A stretch of DNA of 48,705 nt from Myxococcales bacterium. Lineage in GTDB: Bacteria > Myxococcota_A > Polyangia > Nannocystales > Nannocystaceae. Shown here one piece after another: positions 39,987-47,675 of the stretch. Under the pieces are notes generated by a model. That model was not told where the DNA came from. It saw only the letters and a program-made list of their open reading frames with translations, and ran no database searches. Each line of letters begins with the position of its first letter. The first letter of the stretch is position 1. The position numbers and the translations under genes were made by a program. Location: contig JAAZXR010000016.1 in NCBI GenBank assembly GCA_014240065.1, positions 28,229 to 76,933 on the forward strand, written 5' to 3'.

Positions 39987-41315
39987 CTAGCCTCGGATCG
40001 TCACGGGCGTCGGACGCCCACGGCCGATCCCGTAGTACTCAAATCCCTCCGCCTCGCAGCGCTCGGGTGAGAGGACGTTGCGCCCGTCGAACAACAGACG
40101 CCCGCGCATGCGCGAGGTGACCTCGTCCCAGTCGAGCTGCCTGAACTGGCTCCACTCCGTCACGATGACCAAGGCGTCCGCGCCATCGAGCGCGTCGTAT
40201 TGATATTCCACGAGCGCCACCGTGTCCTTGAGTTCACGGCGCGCGTTGGCCATGGCCTCCGGATCGAAGGCGCGCACTGTCGCGCCCGCGGCCAAGAACT
40301 TCTCGATCAAGGTGAGCGCCGGCGCCTCGCGGATGTCGTCGGTGTTGGGCTTAAAGGCGATGCCCCAGATCGCGATGGTCTTCCCGGTGAGGTCGTCTCC
40401 CAAGCGGTCCGTGAGCTTGTGAAACATCACCTCTTTTTGCTTGCGATTCACCGCGTTGGTCGCGGCGAGCAACTGAAGATCCATGCCTAGTTTCTTGGCG
40501 GTGTACGCGAGCCCGTCCACGTCCTTCGGGAAACATGAGCCGCCGTACCCCACCCCGGGGAACAAAAACGAGGGGCCGATGCGGGTGTCGCATCCCATCC
40601 CCAGCCTCACTTGGGCGATGTCGGCGCCGGCGCGGTCTGCGAAATTTGCCAGCTCGTTCATGAAGCTAATTCGCGTCGCTAAGAGCGCGTTCGAGCCGTA
40701 TTTCGTGAGTTCTGCGCTCGTATTGTCCATGACCAAAATCCGGTCACGTTTGCGCATGAACGGGCTGTACAGCTCCCGGATGGAGGCCGCGGCCTCCTCG
40801 CTGCGCGCCCCGATCACCACCCGGTCAGGCTTTTGAAAATCTTGAACGGCGGCGCCCTCCTTGAGGAACTCGGGGTTGGAGATCACCTCGAAGGGCACGG
40901 AGGTCAGCGCCTCCATCCTCGCCCGCACCTCACTCGCCGTCCCCACCGGCACGGTCGACTTCATCACGACCGTCTTCGGGGTCTGCATCGTCTGCGCGAT
41001 GTCCTCCACGGCCTTCAACACGTAGCTCATGTCCGGTCCACCATCGGCGGCCGGTGGTGTCCCCACGCAGACAAAGATCGCCTCCGCGTCGGCGATCGCG
41101 GCCGCCGCGTCGAGCGTGAATGTCAAGCGACCAGCGCGAACCCCCCGGCGAACCAGCTCCTCCAAGCCAGGCTCGTAAATCGGGATCTGCCCGTCGTTGA
41201 GTCGCTGGACCTTGTCTTCATCGATGTCCACGCACGCGACGTGGTTGCCGCTGTCGGCGAAGCACGTGCCGGTCACGAGGCCGACATATCCGGTTCCGAT
41301 CACTGCAATCTTCAT
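39987..41315 (-). CDS. ugd: UDP-glucose 6-dehydrogenase
   Basis: The 442-residue protein begins with the NAD-binding MKIAVIGTGYVGLVTGTCFA, continues with PIYEPGLEELV and the active-site GYGGSCFPKDVDGL containing the catalytic Cys, and has WGIAFKPNTDDIREAPAL in the C-terminal UDP-binding domain. It oxidises UDP-glucose twice to UDP-glucuronate in the cytoplasm; the close relatives acting on UDP-ManNAc are less likely but not excluded by motif alone. Start ATG at 41315 has AGAGGAG five bases upstream. It is divergent from the nonulosonic acid operon across about 540 bases. Confidence 0.93.
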   Translation of the reverse strand: MKIAVIGTGYVGLVTGTCFADSGNHVACVDIDEDKVQRLNDGQIPIYEPGLEELVRRGVRAGRLTFTLDAAAAIADAEAIFVCVGTPPAADGGPDMSYVLKAVEDIAQTMQTPKTVVMKSTVPVGTASEVRARMEALTSVPFEVISNPEFLKEGAAVQDFQKPDRVVIGARSEEAAASIRELYSPFMRKRDRILVMDNTSAELTKYGSNALLATRISFMNELANFADRAGADIAQVRLGMGCDTRIGPSFLFPGVGYGGSCFPKDVDGLAYTAKKLGMDLQLLAATNAVNRKQKEVMFHKLTDRLGDDLTGKTIAIWGIAFKPNTDDIREAPALTLIEKFLAAGATVRAFDPEAMANARRELKDTVALVEYQYDALDGADALVIVTEWSQFRQLDWDEVTSRMRGRLLFDGRNVLSPERCEAEGFEYYGIGRGRPTPVTIRG

Positions 41316-41854
41316 TGGTCTCCTCTTTTCGCTGGCCCACGGAGCTGGACGTCATCCGCTCGTCGATGCACGTGGGCGCGCCGGACACGACCGGGCCCCC
41401 TATGCCTGGCTTATGCCTCGGATCGTCCCTGGACGCCACCGATGGGGCTCGGCGTTCCGCGGCTATCGACCGCGCCGGAATGCCGTATCTGACGCGAAGC
41501 CCGCCAAACGCCGGGCTCTTCACAACCCGCGCTCAGACGCCTCCGCGTCGGGAAGCCATGCCAACCGCGCCGATGACGCGCTCCACGGGTCCTCAGTCCA
41601 AGTCCCCAAGGCGGTCCTCCAGTCTGGGCGCGGGCGCCCCGCCGAGCCTCGCTCCTCCGTGTTGGGATTCCAACTCCCGCCCACGCCAACCGCCAAAATA
41701 TAGACTTCAATTCACCGCGCAGGAGTCGTTTCGTACCTCCTGATGCCCCATTGAGGACACCTCGACGCAGCTCCGGGACTAAATCCAACAAATTCGGCCG
41801 TTGTGGACGCAGTGGTACGATCTTTGCTGTTCTTTAGACGGCACGGCTGCGCCT
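41316..41854. other. Divergent gap between ugd and the nonulosonic acid operon
   Basis: About 540 bases with no family-matching frame. The aminotransferase frame is open from 41801 but its first conserved residues come after 41855. A lower-GC patch at about 41695-41830 (for example AAAATATAGACTTCAATT, and TACGAT near 41816) is where promoters might lie, but no clear -35/-10 pair was found. Confidence 0.45.
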
Positions 41855-43024
41855 ATGTCTTCTGACTTCACCCAGGTGGTTTCCGACCTCCGCTCCCTGT
41901 TCCCGAGCGCGAGCGCGGGGGTCATTCCCTTGCACGCGCCCGCCTTTCGCGGCAACGAGCGCGAGTACCTCATGGCGTGCGTGGACAGCACCTTCGTGTC
42001 GAGCGTCGGCGCGTTCGTGGACCGAGCGGAGCAGCTCCTCGCGGCCCAGACGGGCGCCGGGTACGCCGTGGCGTGTGTCAACGGCACCAGCGCCCTGCAC
42101 CTCTCGTTGGTCGCCGCCGGGGTCACGCGCGGCGACCTCGTCTTGACCCAGGCGTTCTCGTTTGTGGCCACCGCCAACGCCATCGCATACACCGGCGCGA
42201 CCCCAGCGTTCTTGGACATCGACCGAGTGACGCTCGGGCTCTCGCCAACCGCCGTCGAGGAATTCATGACAACGGAGTGCGAGCGCGACGCGAACGGCGA
42301 CTGGATCCACCGCGCGTCCAAGCGGCGCGTCTCCGCCTGCGTGCCCATGCACAGCTTCGGGTTTGTCGCGGAGATCGATAGACTCGCCGAGGTCTGTCGT
42401 GAGTTCGACCTGGCGCTCATCGAAGACGCCGCCGAGTCGCTCGGTTCCACCTACAAGGACGTCCACAGCGGCACGGTGGGCGTGATGGGGGCGCTGAGCT
42501 TCAACGGCAACAAGATCGTCACGGCGGGTGGTGGCGGGATGATCCTGACGAGTGATGAGGCCCTGGCCAAGCGGCTCAAGCATCTGAGCACCCAAGCCAA
42601 AATGCCCCACAAGTGGGAATATCGGCACGACAGCGTCGGCTACAACTACCGGATGCCCAACCTCAACGCCGCGCTCCTCTGCGCCCAGATGGAGCAGCTG
42701 CCCGGCTACCTCGCGAGGAAGCGAGCGCTCGCGAGCCAGTACGGCGCGCTCCTCAAAGACACCCCCCTCTCCTTCCTCGACGCGCCGCCCGGACAATCGC
42801 CGAATTTTTGGTTGTGCTGCGCGCTGCTCGAAAATCGAGAAATCCGAGACTCATTCCTGGCCGCCGCGAACGCCGCGAAGCTCATTTGTCGCCCCGCGTG
42901 GGAGCTGTTGAGCGACCTGCCAATCTTCGACCACGCGATCCAGCATGGAGCGCTCCCGATCTCCCGCGACATTCAATCTCGCATCGTCAACCTCCCGTCG
43001 AGCCCGCACCACTTTGATGACTGA
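41855..43024 (+). CDS. LegC-type DegT/DnrJ/EryC1 aminotransferase
   Basis: The 389-residue protein matches LegC-family PLP aminotransferases along its length: IPLHAPAFRGNEREYL, DSTFVSSVGAFVDR, CVNGTSALHLSL, VPMHSFGF, IEDAAESLGS, and ALSFNGNKIVTAGGGGM with the PLP-lysine in GNK. LegC adds the 4-amino group to a 4-keto nucleotide sugar in legionaminic acid synthesis. ATG 41855 is chosen because the earlier frame has no family sequence. The stop lies eight bases inside the next gene's start, so the operon is tightly packed. It is the first gene of the six-gene nonulosonic acid operon. Confidence 0.92.
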   Translation: MSSDFTQVVSDLRSLFPSASAGVIPLHAPAFRGNEREYLMACVDSTFVSSVGAFVDRAEQLLAAQTGAGYAVACVNGTSALHLSLVAAGVTRGDLVLTQAFSFVATANAIAYTGATPAFLDIDRVTLGLSPTAVEEFMTTECERDANGDWIHRASKRRVSACVPMHSFGFVAEIDRLAEVCREFDLALIEDAAESLGSTYKDVHSGTVGVMGALSFNGNKIVTAGGGGMILTSDEALAKRLKHLSTQAKMPHKWEYRHDSVGYNYRMPNLNAALLCAQMEQLPGYLARKRALASQYGALLKDTPLSFLDAPPGQSPNFWLCCALLENREIRDSFLAAANAAKLICRPAWELLSDLPIFDHAIQHGALPISRDIQSRIVNLPSSPHHFDD

Positions 43025-43688
43025 GCCCACCACCCTGTCCTCTGCTGAGGACCTGTCCGAATCCATCGTGCTCGTGGGCGGTGGCGGACACGCCTGCGCC
43101 CTCCTCGACGTCCTCCGGAGGCTCGACCGCTGGGAGGTTATCGGGCTCCTCGACCCGGCGCTCGAGCCCGCCACTGACCGATACGGTGTCCCCGTCCTCG
43201 GAGGGGACGACGCCCTCCGACCACTCGTCGAGCGCGGATGCAGCGTCGCAATTGGCGTCGGCCAGACGACGACAACAAGCCCCCGGCACGCGCTGTTTCA
43301 ACGCCTGCGCGAGATGGGGGCGAGCCTCCCCGCCATCGTCTCCACGCGCGCCTACGTCAGCCCTCGAGCCCGCCTGGGCCCCGCGGCCCAGGTCCTTCAC
43401 GGCGCCATCGTCAACGCCGACGCCTCGATCGGCGCCAACACCATCATCAATTCCAGGGCGCTCGTGGAACACGAGGCGGTCATCGGCGCCGACTGCCATA
43501 TCGCCACGGGCGCCATCGTCAATGGCCGATCGTCCGTGGGCCCCCGAAGCTTCATCGGGAGCGGCGCCGTCGTGCTGCACTCCCTCCAGCTCTCGAGCGA
43601 CGTCGCCGTCGGCGCTGGCGCTGTCGTCACCGCTTCCCTCCCTGCTCCGGGCACCTACGTAGGTGTGCCGGCGAAAGCCCTCCCATGA
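43017..43688 (+). CDS. NeuD/PglD-like sugar O- or N-acyltransferase
   Basis: The 223-residue protein has a PglD-type N-terminal Rossmann-like part (ESIVLVGGGGHACALLDVL) and a left-handed beta-helix of hexapeptide repeats (GAIVNADASIGANTIINSRALVEHEAVIG), with the catalytic His probably in LVEHE. Neighbouring families (NeuD, PglD, LegH candidates) acetylate amino or hydroxyl groups of nucleotide sugars or sialic acids. In this operon it is the likely acetylation step; whether it acts on the 4-amino group or on the finished sugar is unclear. Start ATG 43017 overlaps the previous gene and its stop overlaps the next ATG (ATGA). Confidence 0.9.
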   Translation: MTEPTTLSSAEDLSESIVLVGGGGHACALLDVLRRLDRWEVIGLLDPALEPATDRYGVPVLGGDDALRPLVERGCSVAIGVGQTTTTSPRHALFQRLREMGASLPAIVSTRAYVSPRARLGPAAQVLHGAIVNADASIGANTIINSRALVEHEAVIGADCHIATGAIVNGRSSVGPRSFIGSGAVVLHSLQLSSDVAVGAGAVVTASLPAPGTYVGVPAKALP

Positions 43689-44758
43689 CCGCGCAGACCC
43701 CTCACCCCAAAACCCCCGCGCGGCCGCACACCTTCGTGATCGCCGAGGCGGGCGTGAACCACAACGGCGATCTCTCGCTCGCCGAAAAGCTCGTGGACGC
43801 GGCGGCCGACGCTGGGGCCGACGCCGTGAAATTCCAGACCTTCAAGGCCGCGAAGCTCGTGACCGCCGCGGCGAAGAAGGCCGAATACCAGGTCACCAAC
43901 ACCAAGGTCGCCGGGACCCAGTACGAGATGTTGAAGGCGCTCGAACTGAGCGCGGAACATCATCATCACCTGCGGCGATATGCGACCGAGCGAGGCATCA
44001 TGTTCTTGAGCTCGCCGTTCGATCTCGACAGCATGGCGCTGTTGCGGTCGTTGGACGTGAAGATCGGCAAGATTCCGTCGGGCGAGCTGACCAACCTCCG
44101 CTTCCTCCAGGCGATGACACGCCACTTCCCGGAGCTGATCATGAGCACAGGCATGGCCTCGCTGACGGAGGTCCTCGCCGCACTTCGGGTCCTCACCGAC
44201 GCCGGCGCGAGCCGTGACAGCATCACCGTTTTGCACTGCAACACGGAGTATCCGACCCCCATGAGAGACGTGAACCTGCGGGCGATGCAGACCCTCCGGG
44301 ACGCCACCGGATGTCGCGTGGGGTACAGCGACCACTCGCTCGGCATCGAGGTCCCCATCGCCGCGACGGCGCTCGGGGCCGTCGTCGTCGAGAAACACAT
44401 CACCCTCGACCGGGAGCTCCCTGGCCCCGACCACCGCTGCTCTCTCGAACCCGACGAGCTCGTGCGTATGGTGCGCGGCATCCGGAATATCGAAGAGGCG
44501 ATGGGGAGCCGCCTCAAGGAGCCCAGCCCCTCCGAGGCCAAAAATATTGAAATCGCGCGACGGAGTCTTCACGCCGCGACCGCGCTCCCTGCGGGCCACC
44601 TCCTCCGCGAGGAAGACCTCATCGCGCGCCGACCCGCGACCGGGCTCTCTCCCATGGCCCTCGATCAGATCATCGGACGACCACTGAAGCGAGCACTCGA
44701 GGAACACCAACCCCTCACCGACGAGCACGTCAGCGTCGACACGAGCGAGGCCACATGA
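43685..44758 (+). CDS. NeuB/LegI-type nonulosonic acid synthase
   Basis: The 357-residue protein has the NeuB barrel: FVIAEAGVNHNGDLSLA, AVKFQTFK, FLSSPFDLDS, IGKIPSGELTNLRFL, LHCNTEYPTP, GYSDHSLGIEVPIAA and VVEKHITLDRELPGPDH, with the NHNG and metal-binding His positions intact. The C-terminal part (AGHLLREEDLIARRP) is an antifreeze-like SAF domain. The enzyme condenses a 6-carbon aminosugar with phosphoenolpyruvate to give a nine-carbon 2-keto-3-deoxy sugar. Whether it is N-acetylneuraminate or legionaminate cannot be decided from motifs; the LegC neighbour favours legionaminate. It overlaps both neighbours by four bases. Confidence 0.93.
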   Translation: MTAQTPHPKTPARPHTFVIAEAGVNHNGDLSLAEKLVDAAADAGADAVKFQTFKAAKLVTAAAKKAEYQVTNTKVAGTQYEMLKALELSAEHHHHLRRYATERGIMFLSSPFDLDSMALLRSLDVKIGKIPSGELTNLRFLQAMTRHFPELIMSTGMASLTEVLAALRVLTDAGASRDSITVLHCNTEYPTPMRDVNLRAMQTLRDATGCRVGYSDHSLGIEVPIAATALGAVVVEKHITLDRELPGPDHRCSLEPDELVRMVRGIRNIEEAMGSRLKEPSPSEAKNIEIARRSLHAATALPAGHLLREEDLIARRPATGLSPMALDQIIGRPLKRALEEHQPLTDEHVSVDTSEAT

Positions 44759-45897
44759 CCCGACGCATCGGTGTCCTCACGAGCTCGCGCGCCGACTTTG
44801 GGATCTACACTCCCCTGCTGCGCGCGCTGCAAGAGACGCCCGCGTGGGACACAGAGCTCATCGTGTTTGGCACGCACCTCTCCCGAGAGCACGGCGCTAC
44901 CGTAGCGCACATTGAACGTGAGGGGTTTGAGGCGGCACACAAACTCCCCGAGTGTTTCGCCACCGATGACTCGCCCCAAGGCGTGAGCGAGGCCATGGCG
45001 AGGACACAAAGCGCCTTCGCTCAATTCTACGCCGAGAACAGCTTTGACCTGTTCTTCTGTCTCGGCGATCGGTACGAGATGTTCGCGGCCGTCGCCGCCG
45101 CGAAACCATTCGCGTTGAACTTCGCGCACCTGTATGGCGGCGAACAAACCCTCGGCGCCATCGACGACGCCTTCCGGCACGGGATCACGCACCTTTGCGA
45201 TTGGCACTTCGCCGGCAGCGCCCGCTACGCCGAGCGCGTCAGAGAGCTCACCAGGGCACCGGAGAGGGTCTTCGATGTGGGCTACCTCAGCCTCGACACG
45301 CTCTCGACGATGACGTTCATGACGCCAGAGGAGCTCCTCCCGCGTTGTGGCCTGGACCTCTCGCGACCCACGCTCCTGTGTACGTTTCACCCGGAGACCG
45401 TCGCGCACCAACGGAACCAGGCGTACGCAGACGAGCTCCACTACGCTTTCTCGGCCCTCTCCAACTGGCAGATCCTCATCACCATGCCCAACGCGGACAC
45501 GCGAAGCCGACCCCTCCGGTCGATGTGCTCTCGCCTCGCAGCCGCCCACCCGAACATCTCTGCGGTCGAGAGCCTCGGTACGCGCGGCTATCTCTCCGCC
45601 ATGAAACACTGCGCCGCGATGGTCGGGAACACCTCGAGCGGCTACGTGGAAGCGTCCTACTTCCCCAAACGCGTCATCGATCTTGGCGACCGTCAACGCG
45701 GTCGCATTCGCACATCGAATATCACCCATATCCCGGTCGAGCGCGCCCAAATCATCGACGCGGTCGGGCGAGTCGCCCCCATCGACAGCCCCAGCGAATG
45801 CCACGTCTATGGGGATGGGAACGCGGCCGCGAAAATCTGCGACATCCTTCATCACCGAGTATTGACCCCTCCAACGGAGACGACGACATGGTCTTGA
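44755..45897 (+). CDS. NeuC/LegG-type hydrolysing nucleotide-sugar 2-epimerase
   Basis: The 380-residue protein resembles NeuC/LegG: RRIGVLTSSRADFGIYTPLL, FGTHLSREHG, FCLGDRYEMFA, HLYGGEQTLGAIDDAFRHGITHLCDWHFAGS, CTFHPETV and GNTSSGYVEA. These enzymes release the nucleotide while inverting C2, giving the mannose-configured free sugar for NeuB/LegI. The ATG overlaps the previous stop by four bases, and the stop overlaps the next start by ten bases. The NDP base (UDP or GDP) cannot be told from the sequence, though the next gene makes a GDP route plausible. Confidence 0.92.
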   Translation: MTRRIGVLTSSRADFGIYTPLLRALQETPAWDTELIVFGTHLSREHGATVAHIEREGFEAAHKLPECFATDDSPQGVSEAMARTQSAFAQFYAENSFDLFFCLGDRYEMFAAVAAAKPFALNFAHLYGGEQTLGAIDDAFRHGITHLCDWHFAGSARYAERVRELTRAPERVFDVGYLSLDTLSTMTFMTPEELLPRCGLDLSRPTLLCTFHPETVAHQRNQAYADELHYAFSALSNWQILITMPNADTRSRPLRSMCSRLAAAHPNISAVESLGTRGYLSAMKHCAAMVGNTSSGYVEASYFPKRVIDLGDRQRGRIRTSNITHIPVERAQIIDAVGRVAPIDSPSECHVYGDGNAAAKICDILHHRVLTPPTETTTWS

Positions 45898-46946
45898 GCG
45901 ACGAAATACAGCGAAACATAGTGTTCGAAACGGACTCCATCGCTACCGCCCTCCGGAAAATCGGAGCGCCAAATCACTGGAGGACCTTGTTCGTCCTCGA
46001 CGCCCAACAACGCGTCGTCGGGAGCATCTCCGACGGCGATATCCGGCGCGGACTGCTTCGGGGACTCAGCCCCGAGAATGACTGCGGCGCCTTCGCCCAC
46101 CGCGACTTCACCGCGCTCCGACGCCCCAAGGTATCCATGCAGGAAATTAATCAACTCCGACAACGTCAACTGTATATTTTCCCGCTGCTCGACGCCGAAG
46201 ATCATATCGAGCGCATCATCAATCTTCATCAACTCAAGAGCCTCCTCCCCGTCACCGCCGTCGTGATGGCTGGCGGCAAGGGTCGGCGGCTGCGGCCGCT
46301 CACGAAGGAGACGCCGAAGCCGATGCTGCCCGTGGGCGACGCGCCGATCCTCGAAATCAACATCCGTCGGCTCGTGTCCTACGGCGTTGAGGACGTCTAC
46401 ATCTGCGTCAACTACCTCAAAGACCAAATCGTTGACCACTTCGGGGATGGGTCGCGGTTCGGGTGTCGCATCCAATACATCACCGAAGACCGTCCGCTCG
46501 GGACGATGGGCGCCCTCTCCAAGCTCCCCCAGGTGCTTGAGCATCCAGACATTCTGTTGTTCAACGCAGACCTCCTCAGCGACATCGATCTGGAGGCGTT
46601 CTTTATGGAGCACGACGAATCGAAGCGCGCGCTCACAGTGGCGAGCATCCCCCACAAGGTCAATATTCCCTACGCGATCTTGGAGCAGTCAGAGGGGCGT
46701 ATCGAGAACTTCAACGAGAAGCCGACCTACACCTACTGGGCGAACGCGGGCTTCTATCTGTTCAAGTCATCCTTGCTCGAGCTCGTCCCCCCGCAGACAT
46801 TTTATGACGCGACCGACTTCATGGACGCGGTCCTTGAGAAAGACTATGACGTCGGGTCTTTCCCCATCCATGGCTATTGGAATGACGTCGGGTCCCTCAA
46901 CGACTACCGAAAAGCACAAGAGGACATCCTCACGCTACGGCTCTAG
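45888..46946 (+). CDS. CBS-domain sugar-1-phosphate nucleotidyltransferase (PtmE-like)
   Basis: The 352-residue protein has a CBS pair at about 1-120 (SIATALRKIG, TLFVLDAQQRVVGSISDGDIRRGLL) and a nucleotidyltransferase from about 124 (AVVMAGGKGRRLRPLTKETPKPMLPV). FNADLLSDID is the metal-binding site region. This layout matches PtmE/GlmE-type enzymes that make GDP-glucosamine in the Campylobacter legionaminic acid route. Here it probably supplies the first activated sugar of the pathway; the base is inferred. ATG 45888 has GGAG seven bases upstream. The next gene begins one base after the stop. Confidence 0.9.
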   Translation: MVLSDEIQRNIVFETDSIATALRKIGAPNHWRTLFVLDAQQRVVGSISDGDIRRGLLRGLSPENDCGAFAHRDFTALRRPKVSMQEINQLRQRQLYIFPLLDAEDHIERIINLHQLKSLLPVTAVVMAGGKGRRLRPLTKETPKPMLPVGDAPILEINIRRLVSYGVEDVYICVNYLKDQIVDHFGDGSRFGCRIQYITEDRPLGTMGALSKLPQVLEHPDILLFNADLLSDIDLEAFFMEHDESKRALTVASIPHKVNIPYAILEQSEGRIENFNEKPTYTYWANAGFYLFKSSLLELVPPQTFYDATDFMDAVLEKDYDVGSFPIHGYWNDVGSLNDYRKAQEDILTLRL

Positions 46947-46947
46947 T

Positions 46948-47661
46948 ATGTGCGCTCAACCACTCGCCATTATCACGGCACGGCGGGGCTCCAAGGGGAT
47001 CCCCGGTAAGAACTGGCGCCACCTCGGCGGCGAACCGCTCGTGTCCCATAGCATCCGCCAAGCGCTCTCTGTCGCGAGTCCGGAGCATATCTGCGTGACA
47101 ACTGACTCGCCCCAAGTCCTGGAGATCGCGGCGCAGCACGGCGTCAGCCCGGGGTTCGTGCGGCCTCCAAATTTGAGCGACGACAAGGCGGATTCTCGCG
47201 CCGTCATGCTGCACGCCCTGGAGCAGATGCAAACCCTCCGCGGGAACAGCTACGACCGGGTGTTGCTGCTGCAGCCGACGTCGCCGTTCCGCTCACGCGA
47301 AGACATGCTCATGGCCCTCGAGATGTACGACGACAGCGTCGACATGGTGGTCTCGGCGGTGGAGACGCACGCGAACCCCTACTTCGCGGTCTTCCTCTCA
47401 GATTCCATGGGTATGTTGCGGAAAGCGATCGCATCGGACATGACCCGGAGGCAGGACTGTCCGAAGGCCTTCATGCTGAACGGCGCGGTCTACGTCTTCA
47501 ACGTCCAGTCGCTCCGCGAGGGCCCCGTAAGTCGGTTTGAGCGCATTCGATGTTATCAGATGCCGGCCAGCAGCAACGTTGACCTCGACACGGAGCTCGA
47601 CTGGAAGTGGGCGGAATTCCTCCTCGCCGAGGGCGTCGTGAGCCTCCCTTCGCGAGGATGA
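46948..47661 (+). CDS. Acylneuraminate/legionaminate cytidylyltransferase
   Basis: The 237-residue protein has PLAIITARRGSKGIPGKN at the N-terminus, the CTP-binding signature of CMP-nonulosonate synthetases, then HICVTTDSPQVLEIAA, VLLLQPTSPFRSREDM, NGAVYVFNVQSL and SNVDLDTELDWKWAE. It activates the nine-carbon acid as CMP-sugar for a transferase; PtmB/LegF and NeuA are the close families. It starts at ATG 46948, one base after the previous stop. It is the last gene of the operon. No transferase using the product is present in the window. Confidence 0.93.
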   Translation: MCAQPLAIITARRGSKGIPGKNWRHLGGEPLVSHSIRQALSVASPEHICVTTDSPQVLEIAAQHGVSPGFVRPPNLSDDKADSRAVMLHALEQMQTLRGNSYDRVLLLQPTSPFRSREDMLMALEMYDDSVDMVVSAVETHANPYFAVFLSDSMGMLRKAIASDMTRRQDCPKAFMLNGAVYVFNVQSLREGPVSRFERIRCYQMPASSNVDLDTELDWKWAEFLLAEGVVSLPSRG

Positions 47662-47675
47662 TCGCTCGCCCCGCG

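Noticed and set aside
43655-44728. 357-residue open frame on the minus strand
   Set aside because: It mirrors the NeuB-type gene exactly in extent and lacks any recognisable motif.
44665-45855. 396-residue open frame on the minus strand
   Set aside because: It is antisense to the NeuC-type gene, whose overlaps with its neighbours and family motifs are clear.
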